Assembly (NCBI RefSeq): GCF_001042475.2
Contig: NZ_LECW02000014.1
Span: forward strand, 1 to 64,000
DNA: 64,000 nucleotides
Source of the DNA: Bacillus glycinifermentans
GTDB lineage: Bacteria > Bacillota > Bacilli > Bacillales > Bacillaceae
Direction: 5' to 3'
Part shown: one piece after another, positions 56,604 through 64,000 of the stretch
How the letters are laid out: each line of letters begins with the position of its first letter
How positions within the stretch are numbered: the stretch's first letter is position 1
Position numbers and translations under genes: made by a program
The notes under the pieces: generated by a model
What the model saw: the letters and a program-made list of their open reading frames with translations, nothing else
What the model was told of the DNA's origin: nothing
Databases searched by the model: none

Positions 56604-56629
56604 ACCCCCTGAAGCTTCAGGGGGTTTTT
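56604..56629 (+). terminator. clpX terminator
   Basis: ACCCCCTGAAG pairs with CTTCAGGGGGT (56604-56625), followed by TTTT. Confidence 0.9.
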
Positions 56630-56721
56630 GTTTGGTCAAAATTATCCCTCCCGAAACGTTTATTCCCTCTCCCAACAGGAAATACTAACAGACATAGATC
56701 AGATACGGGAGGGACCATCAG

Positions 56722-58377
56722 TTGAGCTGGACGAGCATTGCACTTTTTGTACAATTATTTTTCGGGATTATCATCGGATTATATTTTTGGAATCTGCTTA
56801 AAAACCAAAGAACGCAAAAGGTTACGATAGACAGAGAATCCAAAAAAGAGATGGAACAGCTCCGGAAAATGAGATCAATTCATTTATCAGAACCTTTATC
56901 AGAAAAGGTCCGGCCGACAAGCTTTCATGACATTGTCGGCCAGGAAGACGGAATCAAAGCGCTGAAAGCCGCTCTTTGCGGCCCGAATCCTCAGCACGTG
57001 ATCATCTACGGCCCTCCGGGAGTCGGAAAAACGGCGGCCGCCCGGCTCGTCCTGGAAGAAGCAAAAAAAAATAAACGTTCTCCTTTTCAGGATTCCTCCG
57101 TTTTTGTGGAGCTTGACGCCACGACGGCACGATTTGATGAGCGGGGTATTGCTGATCCTTTGATCGGTTCGGTTCATGACCCGATTTACCAGGGAGCCGG
57201 CGCGATGGGGCAGGCGGGGATTCCGCAGCCGAAACAAGGGGCCGTCACACATGCACACGGAGGCGTTTTATTTATCGACGAAATCGGAGAGCTTCATCCG
57301 ATTCAGATGAATAAAATGCTGAAAGTGCTGGAAGATCGGAAAGTCTTTCTGGAAAGCGCCTATTACAGCGAAGAAAACACGCAAATCCCGAAGCATATTC
57401 ACGATATTTTTCAAAACGGGCTGCCGGCGGATTTCAGGCTGATCGGCGCGACGACGAGAATGCCTGAGGAAATTCCTCCCGCCATCCGCTCGCGCTGCCT
57501 TGAAGTGTTTTTCCGCGACCTTGAAAGGCACGAATTGAAAACCGTCGCGAAAAAAGCGGCCGACAAAATTAAAAAACACGTAACAGACGAAGGGCTTGAC
57601 CTTTTGACATGCTATGCGAGGAACGGACGCGAAGTCGTCAATATGATGCAGATCGCTGCCGGGATGGCGCTGACTGAAGACCGCGACCACGTCACTCTCG
57701 AGGATATCGAATGGGTGATCCACTCCAGCCAGCTGACGCCGAAATATGAGCAAAAAATCGGCCGGAATCCGCAGATCGGCATCGTCAACGGTCTTGCGGT
57801 ACACGGTCCGAACAGCGGCTCTTTGCTAGAGATCGAAGTTACTGTCAATCAAGCCGCTGATAAAGGATCGATCAATATTACCGGCATTGCCGAAGAAGAA
57901 AATATCGGCAATCAGTCAAAATCGATCCGCCGAAAAAGCATGGCGAAAGGGTCTGTTGAAAACGTCATGACCGTCCTCAGGTCAATGGGTGTAAAAGCTT
58001 CAGACTATGACATCCACATTAACTTCCCGGGCGGAATCCCGGTTGACGGGCCATCGGCTGGAATCGCGATGGCGGCGGGCATTTTTTCGGCAATCCACAA
58101 AATACCGATCGACCATACGATCGCGATGACTGGCGAAATCAGCCTGCACGGCCGGGTAAAACCGATCGGCGGCGTGATTCCGAAAATTAAAGCTGCCAAG
58201 CATGCGGGCGCGAAGACGGTTATTATCCCGCATGAAAATGTCCAGTCCATTTTAAAGCAGATCAAAGGCATTCGCATCGTTCCCGTCAAAACGCTTCAGG
58301 AAGTGCTTGACCTTTCATTGGTCAATCCGCCTTCAGAAATGCCGGACGGAGTCCAGATTAAAAAAGAATCCGTATAA
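56722..58377 (+). CDS. lonB: Membrane-anchored Lon-like protease LonB
   Basis: 551-residue sporulation-type Lon. One N-terminal membrane segment (about 6-25), Walker A GPPGVGKT at 97-104, Walker B VLFIDEIGE, and the C-terminal Ser-Lys protease domain with catalytic Ser in VDGPSAGIA. In B. subtilis it is a SigF-dependent forespore protease. Start TTG 56722 behind GGGAGGG. Confidence 0.94.
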   Translation: MSWTSIALFVQLFFGIIIGLYFWNLLKNQRTQKVTIDRESKKEMEQLRKMRSIHLSEPLSEKVRPTSFHDIVGQEDGIKALKAALCGPNPQHVIIYGPPGVGKTAAARLVLEEAKKNKRSPFQDSSVFVELDATTARFDERGIADPLIGSVHDPIYQGAGAMGQAGIPQPKQGAVTHAHGGVLFIDEIGELHPIQMNKMLKVLEDRKVFLESAYYSEENTQIPKHIHDIFQNGLPADFRLIGATTRMPEEIPPAIRSRCLEVFFRDLERHELKTVAKKAADKIKKHVTDEGLDLLTCYARNGREVVNMMQIAAGMALTEDRDHVTLEDIEWVIHSSQLTPKYEQKIGRNPQIGIVNGLAVHGPNSGSLLEIEVTVNQAADKGSINITGIAEEENIGNQSKSIRRKSMAKGSVENVMTVLRSMGVKASDYDIHINFPGGIPVDGPSAGIAMAAGIFSAIHKIPIDHTIAMTGEISLHGRVKPIGGVIPKIKAAKHAGAKTVIIPHENVQSILKQIKGIRIVPVKTLQEVLDLSLVNPPSEMPDGVQIKKESV

Positions 58378-58404
58378 TCCTCATCACTTCGGTGGGGATT
58401 TTTT
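58376..58404 (+). terminator. lonB terminator
   Basis: AATCC...CAC pairs with GTG..GGATT (58376-58400) around TTCG, followed by TTTT. Confidence 0.75.
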
Positions 58405-58579
58405 AACGGGGCCGCATCCGGGTAAGTTTTCTTTGCGCAGGACATCTTTTCCTTTTTCAGAAGTGAAAGAAAGGGTATACTACAGGAGACCCTTTTATTT
58501 CGCGGGACTTACCATTGTACATCGATAAAAAAAGTGTATTATAATGTTTCTTACTAAAGTTACGGAGGTGTCAGTCAAA

Positions 58580-60904
58580 ATGGCAGATGAAACGAAACGA
58601 AGCATCCCGCTCCTCCCTTTAAGAGGTTTACTCGTCTATCCGACCATGGTGTTGCACCTTGATGTAGGACGCGAAAAGTCGGTGCAGGCGCTGGAACAGT
58701 CCATGATGAATGACCATATGATTTTTCTTGCAACACAAAAGGACATATCGATAGACGAACCGGATGAAGAAGAAATCTTCCCATTCGGGACCTACACGAA
58801 AATCAAGCAGATGCTGAAGCTTCCAAACGGAACGATCCGCGTTTTAGTGGAAGGCATTCAGCGCGCCCGAATCGTTGAATACCATGATTTGGATGATTAT
58901 ACATCGGTTACGATCGAGCGAATCGAAGAGGATACTGAAAAAGATGTTGAAGATGAAGCACTGATGCGCACCCTGCTCGACCACTTTGATCAATACATAA
59001 AGATTTCCAAAAAAATATCAGCTGAAACGTTTGCCGCGGTGACAGACATTGAAGAGCCCGGGAGAATGGCCGATATCGTCGCTTCCCACCTTCCGCTTAA
59101 GTTAAAGGACAAGCAGGAAGTCCTGGAAACGGTCGATGTGAAAGCAAGGCTGAATAAAGTGATCGACCTGATTCACAATGAAAAAGAAGTCTTGGAGATT
59201 GAGAAAAAAATCGGGCAGCGCGTGAAGCGTTCAATGGAAAGAACGCAAAAGGAATACTACCTCCGCGAGCAAATGAAAGCCATCCAAAAAGAGCTTGGAG
59301 ACAAAGAAGGAAAAACGGGCGAGGTTCAAAAGCTTACGGATAAAATCGAAGAGGCCGGAATGCCGGACCATGTGAAAGAAACGGCATTCAAAGAGCTGAA
59401 CCGGTACGAAAAAATCCCGTCAAGCTCTGCCGAAAGTTCGGTGATCCGCAATTATATCGAATGGCTGATTTCGCTTCCGTGGAATGACGCAACAGAAGAC
59501 AGGCTTGATATTCACCTTGCCGGCAAAATTCTTGATGAAGAGCATCACGGCCTTGAGAAAGTCAAGGAGCGGGTTCTGGAGTACTTAGCCGTCCAAAAGC
59601 TGACAAAGTCATTAAAAGGACCGATCTTGTGTTTGGCCGGACCTCCCGGCGTCGGAAAGACTTCCCTTGCAAAATCGATCGCTAAATCGCTCGGGCGGAA
59701 ATTCGTCCGCATTTCGCTTGGCGGCGTCAGGGATGAATCCGAAATCCGCGGCCACCGCCGGACGTATGTAGGGGCGATGCCCGGCCGGATCATTCAAGGA
59801 ATGAAAAAAGCGGGCAAAATCAATCCCGTATTTCTGCTGGATGAGATCGATAAGATGGCCTCAGATTTCAGGGGCGACCCGGCTTCAGCGATGCTTGAAG
59901 TGCTCGATCCTGAGCAAAATCACACGTTCAGCGACCATTATATAGAAGAAACGTTTGACTTATCGAAGGTTTTGTTTATCGCAACGGCGAACAATCTGGC
60001 GACGATTCCTGCTCCGCTTAGAGACAGAATGGAAATCATTACGATCGCGGGCTACACCGAAGTGGAGAAGGTGGAAATCGTCAAAGACCATCTTCTGCCA
60101 AAGCAGATCAAGGAGCACGGGCTGAAAAAATCAAACCTGCAAATGCGGGATCAGGCCGTACTTGATGTCATCCGCTATTATACGAGGGAAGCCGGGGTAC
60201 GGAACCTTGAGCGCCAAATTGCCTCGATCTGCAGAAAAGCGGCAAAGCTGATCGTCTCAGGAGAAAGAAAAAGAATTACGGTCACAGAGAAAAATCTCGA
60301 GGACTATCTGGGAAAACGAATCTTCAGATACGGGCAAGCGGAGCTGGATGACCAAATCGGCGTCGTGACGGGGCTTGCTTACACAACAGCCGGGGGTGAC
60401 ACGCTTTCTATCGAAGTGTCGCTTTCACCGGGTAAAGGAAAGCTGATCTTAACCGGAAAGCTCGGCGATGTCATGAGGGAATCGGCGCAGGCTGCGTTCA
60501 GCTATGTCCGTTCAAAAGCGGAAGAATTAAAGATCAGTCCGGATTTTCATGAAAAGCATGACATTCACATCCATGTTCCGGAAGGCGCTGTTCCGAAGGA
60601 CGGCCCGTCCGCCGGCATCACGATGGCGACCGCTCTCGTTTCTGCACTGACGGGCCGCCCGGTTTCCCGCAATGTCGGCATGACCGGGGAAATCACGCTG
60701 AGAGGCCGGGTGCTTCCGATCGGCGGCCTGAAAGAAAAAGCGCTCGCCGCGCACCGGGCCGGGCTGAAAAACATCATCATACCGAAAGATAATGAAAAAG
60801 ACATTGAGGACATTCCGGAGAGCGTGCGGGAAGGACTGAATTTCATACCCGTCTCTCATCTGGATGAAGTCCTTAAGCATGCGCTAGTGGGAGAAGAGAA
60901 ATGA
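58580..60904 (+). CDS. lonA: ATP-dependent protease LonA
   Basis: 774-residue soluble Lon. The N-terminal substrate domain starts [13 protein letters not shown], Walker [10 protein letters not shown] lies at 354-362, and the catalytic dyad is Ser677 (KDGPSAGIT) and Lys720. ATG 58580 has GGAGGTG at 58,564-58,570; the frame to 58544 is upstream of that site. Same length as B. subtilis LonA. ysxC overlaps by 4 bp. Confidence 0.97.
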   Translation: MADETKRSIPLLPLRGLLVYPTMVLHLDVGREKSVQALEQSMMNDHMIFLATQKDISIDEPDEEEIFPFGTYTKIKQMLKLPNGTIRVLVEGIQRARIVEYHDLDDYTSVTIERIEEDTEKDVEDEALMRTLLDHFDQYIKISKKISAETFAAVTDIEEPGRMADIVASHLPLKLKDKQEVLETVDVKARLNKVIDLIHNEKEVLEIEKKIGQRVKRSMERTQKEYYLREQMKAIQKELGDKEGKTGEVQKLTDKIEEAGMPDHVKETAFKELNRYEKIPSSSAESSVIRNYIEWLISLPWNDATEDRLDIHLAGKILDEEHHGLEKVKERVLEYLAVQKLTKSLKGPILCLAGPPGVGKTSLAKSIAKSLGRKFVRISLGGVRDESEIRGHRRTYVGAMPGRIIQGMKKAGKINPVFLLDEIDKMASDFRGDPASAMLEVLDPEQNHTFSDHYIEETFDLSKVLFIATANNLATIPAPLRDRMEIITIAGYTEVEKVEIVKDHLLPKQIKEHGLKKSNLQMRDQAVLDVIRYYTREAGVRNLERQIASICRKAAKLIVSGERKRITVTEKNLEDYLGKRIFRYGQAELDDQIGVVTGLAYTTAGGDTLSIEVSLSPGKGKLILTGKLGDVMRESAQAAFSYVRSKAEELKISPDFHEKHDIHIHVPEGAVPKDGPSAGITMATALVSALTGRPVSRNVGMTGEITLRGRVLPIGGLKEKALAAHRAGLKNIIIPKDNEKDIEDIPESVREGLNFIPVSHLDEVLKHALVGEEK

Positions 60905-61488
60905 AAGTTACAAAATCAGAAATCGTCATCAGCGCGGTGAAACCCGAGCAGTACCCTGAAGGGGGGCTGCCGGAGATCGCGCTTGCCGGGAGATCGAATG
61001 TCGGGAAATCATCATTCATTAATACAATGATCAACCGGAAAAATTTAGCGAGAACGTCTTCAAAGCCCGGCAAAACACAGACGCTCAACTTCTATATCAT
61101 CAATGATGTGCTCCATTTCGTGGATGTTCCGGGCTACGGGTTTGCAAAAGTGTCCAAGACCGAGCGCGAAGCGTGGGGCCGGATGATCGAGACGTATATA
61201 ACGTCGCGCGAAGAACTGAAAGCAGTCGTACAAATCGTCGACCTCAGACACGCGCCATCACAGGATGACGTCATGATGTATGACTTTTTAAAGCACTATG
61301 ATATTCCGGTGATTGTCATTGCGACAAAGGCTGATAAGATCCCAAAAGGAAAATGGGATAAGCATGCAAAAGTCGTCAGGCAGACGCTGAATATTGAAGA
61401 TGGAGACAAACTGATTCTGTTTTCCTCGGAAACGAAAAAAGGAAAGCAGGAGGCATGGGCCGCAATTGAACAAATGATCAGCGGCTGA
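60901..61488 (+). CDS. ysxC: Ribosome biogenesis GTPase YsxC (EngB)
   Basis: 195-residue essential GTPase for large-subunit assembly. G1 GRSNVGKSS (30-38), G3 [10 protein letters not shown]4 TKADK, in a single EngB domain. ATGA overlap with lonA indicates coupled translation. Confidence 0.96.
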   Translation: MKVTKSEIVISAVKPEQYPEGGLPEIALAGRSNVGKSSFINTMINRKNLARTSSKPGKTQTLNFYIINDVLHFVDVPGYGFAKVSKTEREAWGRMIETYITSREELKAVVQIVDLRHAPSQDDVMMYDFLKHYDIPVIVIATKADKIPKGKWDKHAKVVRQTLNIEDGDKLILFSSETKKGKQEAWAAIEQMISG

Positions 61489-61525
61489 AAAAAAGCACTT
61501 GCGTCATGGATGCAGGTGCTTTTTT
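61489..61525. terminator. Convergent terminator ysxC / ysxD
   Basis: AAAAAGCACTTGC pairs with GCAGGTGCTTTTT (61489-61525). The A run on the left lets it serve ysxD on the minus strand too. Confidence 0.85.
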
Positions 61526-61535
61526 GCGGAATAAA

Positions 61536-62021
61536 TTATTTTCTTTTTAAGAATAATAAGAGCAGACTGACTGCAATCAGTGCGGCCGGCCAGTATGCTT
61601 CTACATAGAATGTTTCAATTTTAAGCGATTGAAGCCAGGCAATGATCCGGTTGAAAAAATAAAGATACAGTGCAAAGGCGATCATCAAAAAACTTTCAAA
61701 TTGATATTCTTTTGTGCGAAGCGATCTGATGAACAGGGCGCATCCGGCAATCAGGACGACAGCGGTGAAATCATCGGCTTGTCCGAAAAGCTCCTGTTTA
61801 AAGGCGAAATAAACGCCGATTGCGGCAAGCAGCAAGCCGGCAAAAAAATGAGCGTTATCGGCTTCTTTGTGCCCCTGATATAAAAATGCGAGGCCGACGA
61901 GAGCGGCCAAAACAGACCATTCCCCTTGTCCGTCAAAGAGGCTGATTTGTCCGGAACGCAATATTGCGTAAATCGATACGGCGAGGAACAGGCACGGGAG
62001 CAAAATCGATTTCTTTTTCAA
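61536..62021 (-). CDS. ysxD: Membrane protein YsxD
   Basis: 161-residue protein with five or six hydrophobic segments (for example WSVLAALVGLAFLY, FAGLLLAAIGVYFAF, AVVLIAGCALFI, LIAVSLLLLFL) and a basic C-terminus. Same place as ysxD in B. subtilis, between ysxC and hemA. Function unknown. Confidence 0.8.
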   Translation of the reverse strand: MKKKSILLPCLFLAVSIYAILRSGQISLFDGQGEWSVLAALVGLAFLYQGHKEADNAHFFAGLLLAAIGVYFAFKQELFGQADDFTAVVLIAGCALFIRSLRTKEYQFESFLMIAFALYLYFFNRIIAWLQSLKIETFYVEAYWPAALIAVSLLLLFLKRK

Positions 62022-62158
62022 ACTATCACCTTCTCGTTTTAAAGAAAATAGGAAAGCAATTTCTACTATAACACAACATTTTTTTAAAATCTGTTCACAT
62101 TTTGTGAAGAGAAAATAGTGAATATATGTTATAATCGTTGTGAATAATAAATTCTATA

Positions 62159-62173
62159 TTGTAATTATTCTAA
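62159..62173 (+). promoter_or_regulatory. PerR-like box upstream of hemA
   Basis: TTGTAATTATTCTAA matches 13 of 15 positions of the Bacillus Per box TTATAATNATTATAA, 33 bp before the hemA start. In B. subtilis the hemA operon is repressed by PerR and induced by peroxide. Confidence 0.75.
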
Positions 62174-62206
62174 TCTAGATAGATGTTGGGGGTGCAAGCA
62201 GGAATT

Positions 62207-63568
62207 ATGCATATACTTGTTGTGGGATTGGATTACAAATCGGCCCCTGTTCATATACGCGAAAAATTAACGTTCCAGCCCGGCGATTTGGGACGCGCCA
62301 TGTCGCAGTTAAAAGAAGAGAAAAGCATACTCGAAAACATCATCGTGTCGACATGCAACCGAACAGAACTGTATGCTGTCGTAGATCAGTTGCACACCGG
62401 ACGCTATTATATGAAAAGGTTTTTGGCGGATTGGTTCGGCATGGATAAAGAAGACATTTCGCCTTACTTAAAATATTATGAAAATGACGGAGCTGTTGAG
62501 CATCTGTTCCGCGTATCGTGCGGCCTTGATTCAATGATCATCGGAGAAACGCAGATTTTGGGCCAAGTGCGCACAAGCTTCAAGCTCGCTCAGGAAGAGA
62601 AGACGATTGGTACCGTTTTCAACTATTTGTTTAAACAGGCTGTCACCGTTGCCAAACGGTGCCATGCTGAGACGGACATCGCATCAAATGCGGTATCTGT
62701 CAGCTATGCCGCCGTTGAGCTGGCCAAAAAAATCTTCGGCAGCCTTGCGGATAAGCACGTTCTCATTCTCGGAGCGGGCAAAATGGGAGAGCTTGCCGTG
62801 CAAAACCTTCACGGACAAGGAATCGGACAGGTTACGGTCATCAACAGAACATTTTCAAAGGCAAAAGAGCTGGCCGGCCGCTTTTCAGGCGAGGCTAAAA
62901 GCCTGAACGAGCTGCAATGCGCTCTGACGGAAGCTGACATTCTCATCAGCTCGACCGGTGCAAACGGCTACGTCATTACAAAAGAGATGATCGAACAGGT
63001 CAACAAGCTTCGGAAAGGCTGTCCGCTTTTCATGGTGGATATCGCCGTGCCGCGCGACCTTGATCCTGCGCTTCAAGACGTGGAAGGCGTCTTTTTGTAT
63101 GATATCGACGATCTTGAAGGCATCGTCGAGGAAAACTTGAAAGAGCGCCAGGCCGTGGCTGAAGAAGTCGAGCTCATCATCGAGGCGGAAATCGTCGCCT
63201 TTAAGCAATGGCTCAATACGCTCGGAGTCGTTCCGGTCATCTCGGCATTGAGGGAGAAGGCGCTCGCGATCCAGTCTGAAACGATGCAGAGCATTGAGCG
63301 CAAGCTGCCTCATTTAAGCATGAGGGAAAAGAAGCTTTTAAATAAACATACGAAAAGCATCATCAACCAGCTTTTGCGCGATCCGATTTTAAAAGCGAAA
63401 GAGTTTGCCTCAGAATCGGATGCAGAGGAAAAGCTCAGCCTGTTCACGCAGATTTTCGATATTGAAGAAGCGGCTTTCGCGAATGAAAAGAAACAAGATG
63501 AGCGCCAGCTGGTTCAAGGCTTTAAAAAACAGCATCAGCAGGGCTTCACCTCTATCGCGAGTGAGTGA
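62207..63568 (+). CDS. hemA: Glutamyl-tRNA reductase
   Basis: 453-residue first enzyme of C5 haem synthesis; it reduces glutamyl-tRNA to glutamate-1-semialdehyde. Catalytic Cys50 in STCNRTE, Rossmann [10 protein letters not shown] near 190, and the helical dimerisation domain. ATG 62207 gives [14 protein letters not shown], as in B. subtilis; the frame to 62183 adds eight unsupported residues. Confidence 0.96.
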   Translation: MHILVVGLDYKSAPVHIREKLTFQPGDLGRAMSQLKEEKSILENIIVSTCNRTELYAVVDQLHTGRYYMKRFLADWFGMDKEDISPYLKYYENDGAVEHLFRVSCGLDSMIIGETQILGQVRTSFKLAQEEKTIGTVFNYLFKQAVTVAKRCHAETDIASNAVSVSYAAVELAKKIFGSLADKHVLILGAGKMGELAVQNLHGQGIGQVTVINRTFSKAKELAGRFSGEAKSLNELQCALTEADILISSTGANGYVITKEMIEQVNKLRKGCPLFMVDIAVPRDLDPALQDVEGVFLYDIDDLEGIVEENLKERQAVAEEVELIIEAEIVAFKQWLNTLGVVPVISALREKALAIQSETMQSIERKLPHLSMREKKLLNKHTKSIINQLLRDPILKAKEFASESDAEEKLSLFTQIFDIEEAAFANEKKQDERQLVQGFKKQHQQGFTSIASE

Positions 63569-63572
63569 CGTC

Positions 63573-64000
63573 ATGACAGATACACTGCTAGCAAGGCTTA
63601 ATGAAGGCACGATCGTTTTATATGCGCTCAGCGTTCTCTTTTATTTTATAGATTTTCTACAGCACAACCGGAAGGCAGGCAAAGCGGCCTTCTGGTTGCT
63701 TTCTATTGTCTGGATTCTTCAGACGGTGTATCTTTTTTATTTTATGTGGTATACCGAGGCGTTTCCTGTGTTGAACAATGTGCAGGGTCTTTATTTTTAT
63801 GCCTGGGTGCTTGTCACGCTGTCCCTTGTATTGACAAAGCTCTTGAAGGTGGATTTTCTCGTCTTTTTCACAAACGTGATCGGCTTTTCCATGGTGGCGA
63901 TTCATACGTTTACACCGACCGCACAGCAGTCGGCGGAGCTTTCGGGCAGGCTGGTGTCAGAGCTTCTGATCATTCACATTACGATGGCGATTCTCTCATA
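63573..64000 (+). CDS. hemX: HemX, N-terminal part (cut by window edge)
   Basis: 142 codons visible, 4 bp after hemA. Membrane protein of the CcsA/HemX type with at least four hydrophobic segments (YALSVLFYFIDFL, WLLSIVWILQTVYLFYFMW, YFYAWVLVTLSLVL, LVFFTNVIGFSMVAI). HemX lowers HemA levels in B. subtilis. The reading frame runs off the window. Confidence 0.9.
   Translation, partial: MTDTLLARLNEGTIVLYALSVLFYFIDFLQHNRKAGKAAFWLLSIVWILQTVYLFYFMWYTEAFPVLNNVQGLYFYAWVLVTLSLVLTKLLKVDFLVFFTNVIGFSMVAIHTFTPTAQQSAELSGRLVSELLIIHITMAILS

Noticed and set aside
58500-58560. CtsR operator upstream of lonA
   Set aside because: No tandem GGTCAAA-type heptads could be found.

Overview
The window looks like the chromosome of a Bacillus of the licheniformis group. 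The right half keeps the Bacillus order (ysmB)-racE-gerM-rph-ysnA-ysnB ... ilvBHC-leuABCD-ysoA-tig-clpX-lonB-lonA-ysxC-ysxD-hemA-hemX with close protein similarity to B. subtilis. An anabolic NADP-type glutamate dehydrogenase and an E. coli-type IlvE next to the ilv-leu operon are extras that B. subtilis lacks here.

Bases 1 to about 30,210 are the right part of a siphovirus prophage with SPP1/PBSX-like modules. In order they are: a DNA adenine methylase fragment, small late regulators, a 500-nt non-coding structured region, an Xpf-like activator, terminase small and large subunits, portal, MuF protein, scaffold, capsid, head fibre, head-tail connectors, major tail protein with a +1 frameshift to an Fn3 domain, tail chaperones, a 1626-aa tape measure, Dit, Tal, XkdX, holin and amidase. 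A lysogenic-conversion region follows: an LXG toxin with an Imm50 immunity gene on the minus strand, small membrane peptides, an excisionase-like HTH protein, a DUF3800 protein, a predicted 145-nt small RNA, and a LexA-box yolD. A large serine recombinase ends the prophage. Its last codon lies 41 bp before the 3' third of gerE, so the prophage has split the late sporulation regulator gene gerE; the 5' part of gerE must lie left of the window.

Bases 30,450-35,000 are core genes: MarR-type ysmB, glutamate racemase, the germination lipoprotein GerM, RNase PH, an NTP pyrophosphatase and a phosphodiesterase. A tRNA-Arg(TCT) follows at 35,131. Between this tRNA and gdhA (35.2-40.9 kb) lies an accessory island: a second LXG toxin/immunity pair whose promoter and N-terminal half form a roughly 800-bp inverted repeat with the prophage LXG gene, relics of LXG and yolD sequence, membrane proteins and an acetyltransferase.

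Bases 40.9-52.4 kb hold nitrogen and branched-chain amino acid synthesis: gdhA supplies glutamate, IlvE transaminates, and a leucine T-box precedes ilvB-ilvH-ilvC-leuA-leuB-leuC-leuD. Bases 52.5-64 kb hold ysoA (frameshifted at an 11-A run), protein quality control (tig, clpX, lonB, lonA), ribosome assembly (ysxC) and the start of the haem operon (hemA, hemX) behind a PerR-like box.

The points most worth a second look are the large structured RNA with a tRNA-Leu-like 5' domain (1,693-2,195), the gerE split, the two tail-gene frameshifts, the small RNA with repeated operator-like motifs (27.9-28.1 kb), and the inverted LXG pair that spans the prophage border.
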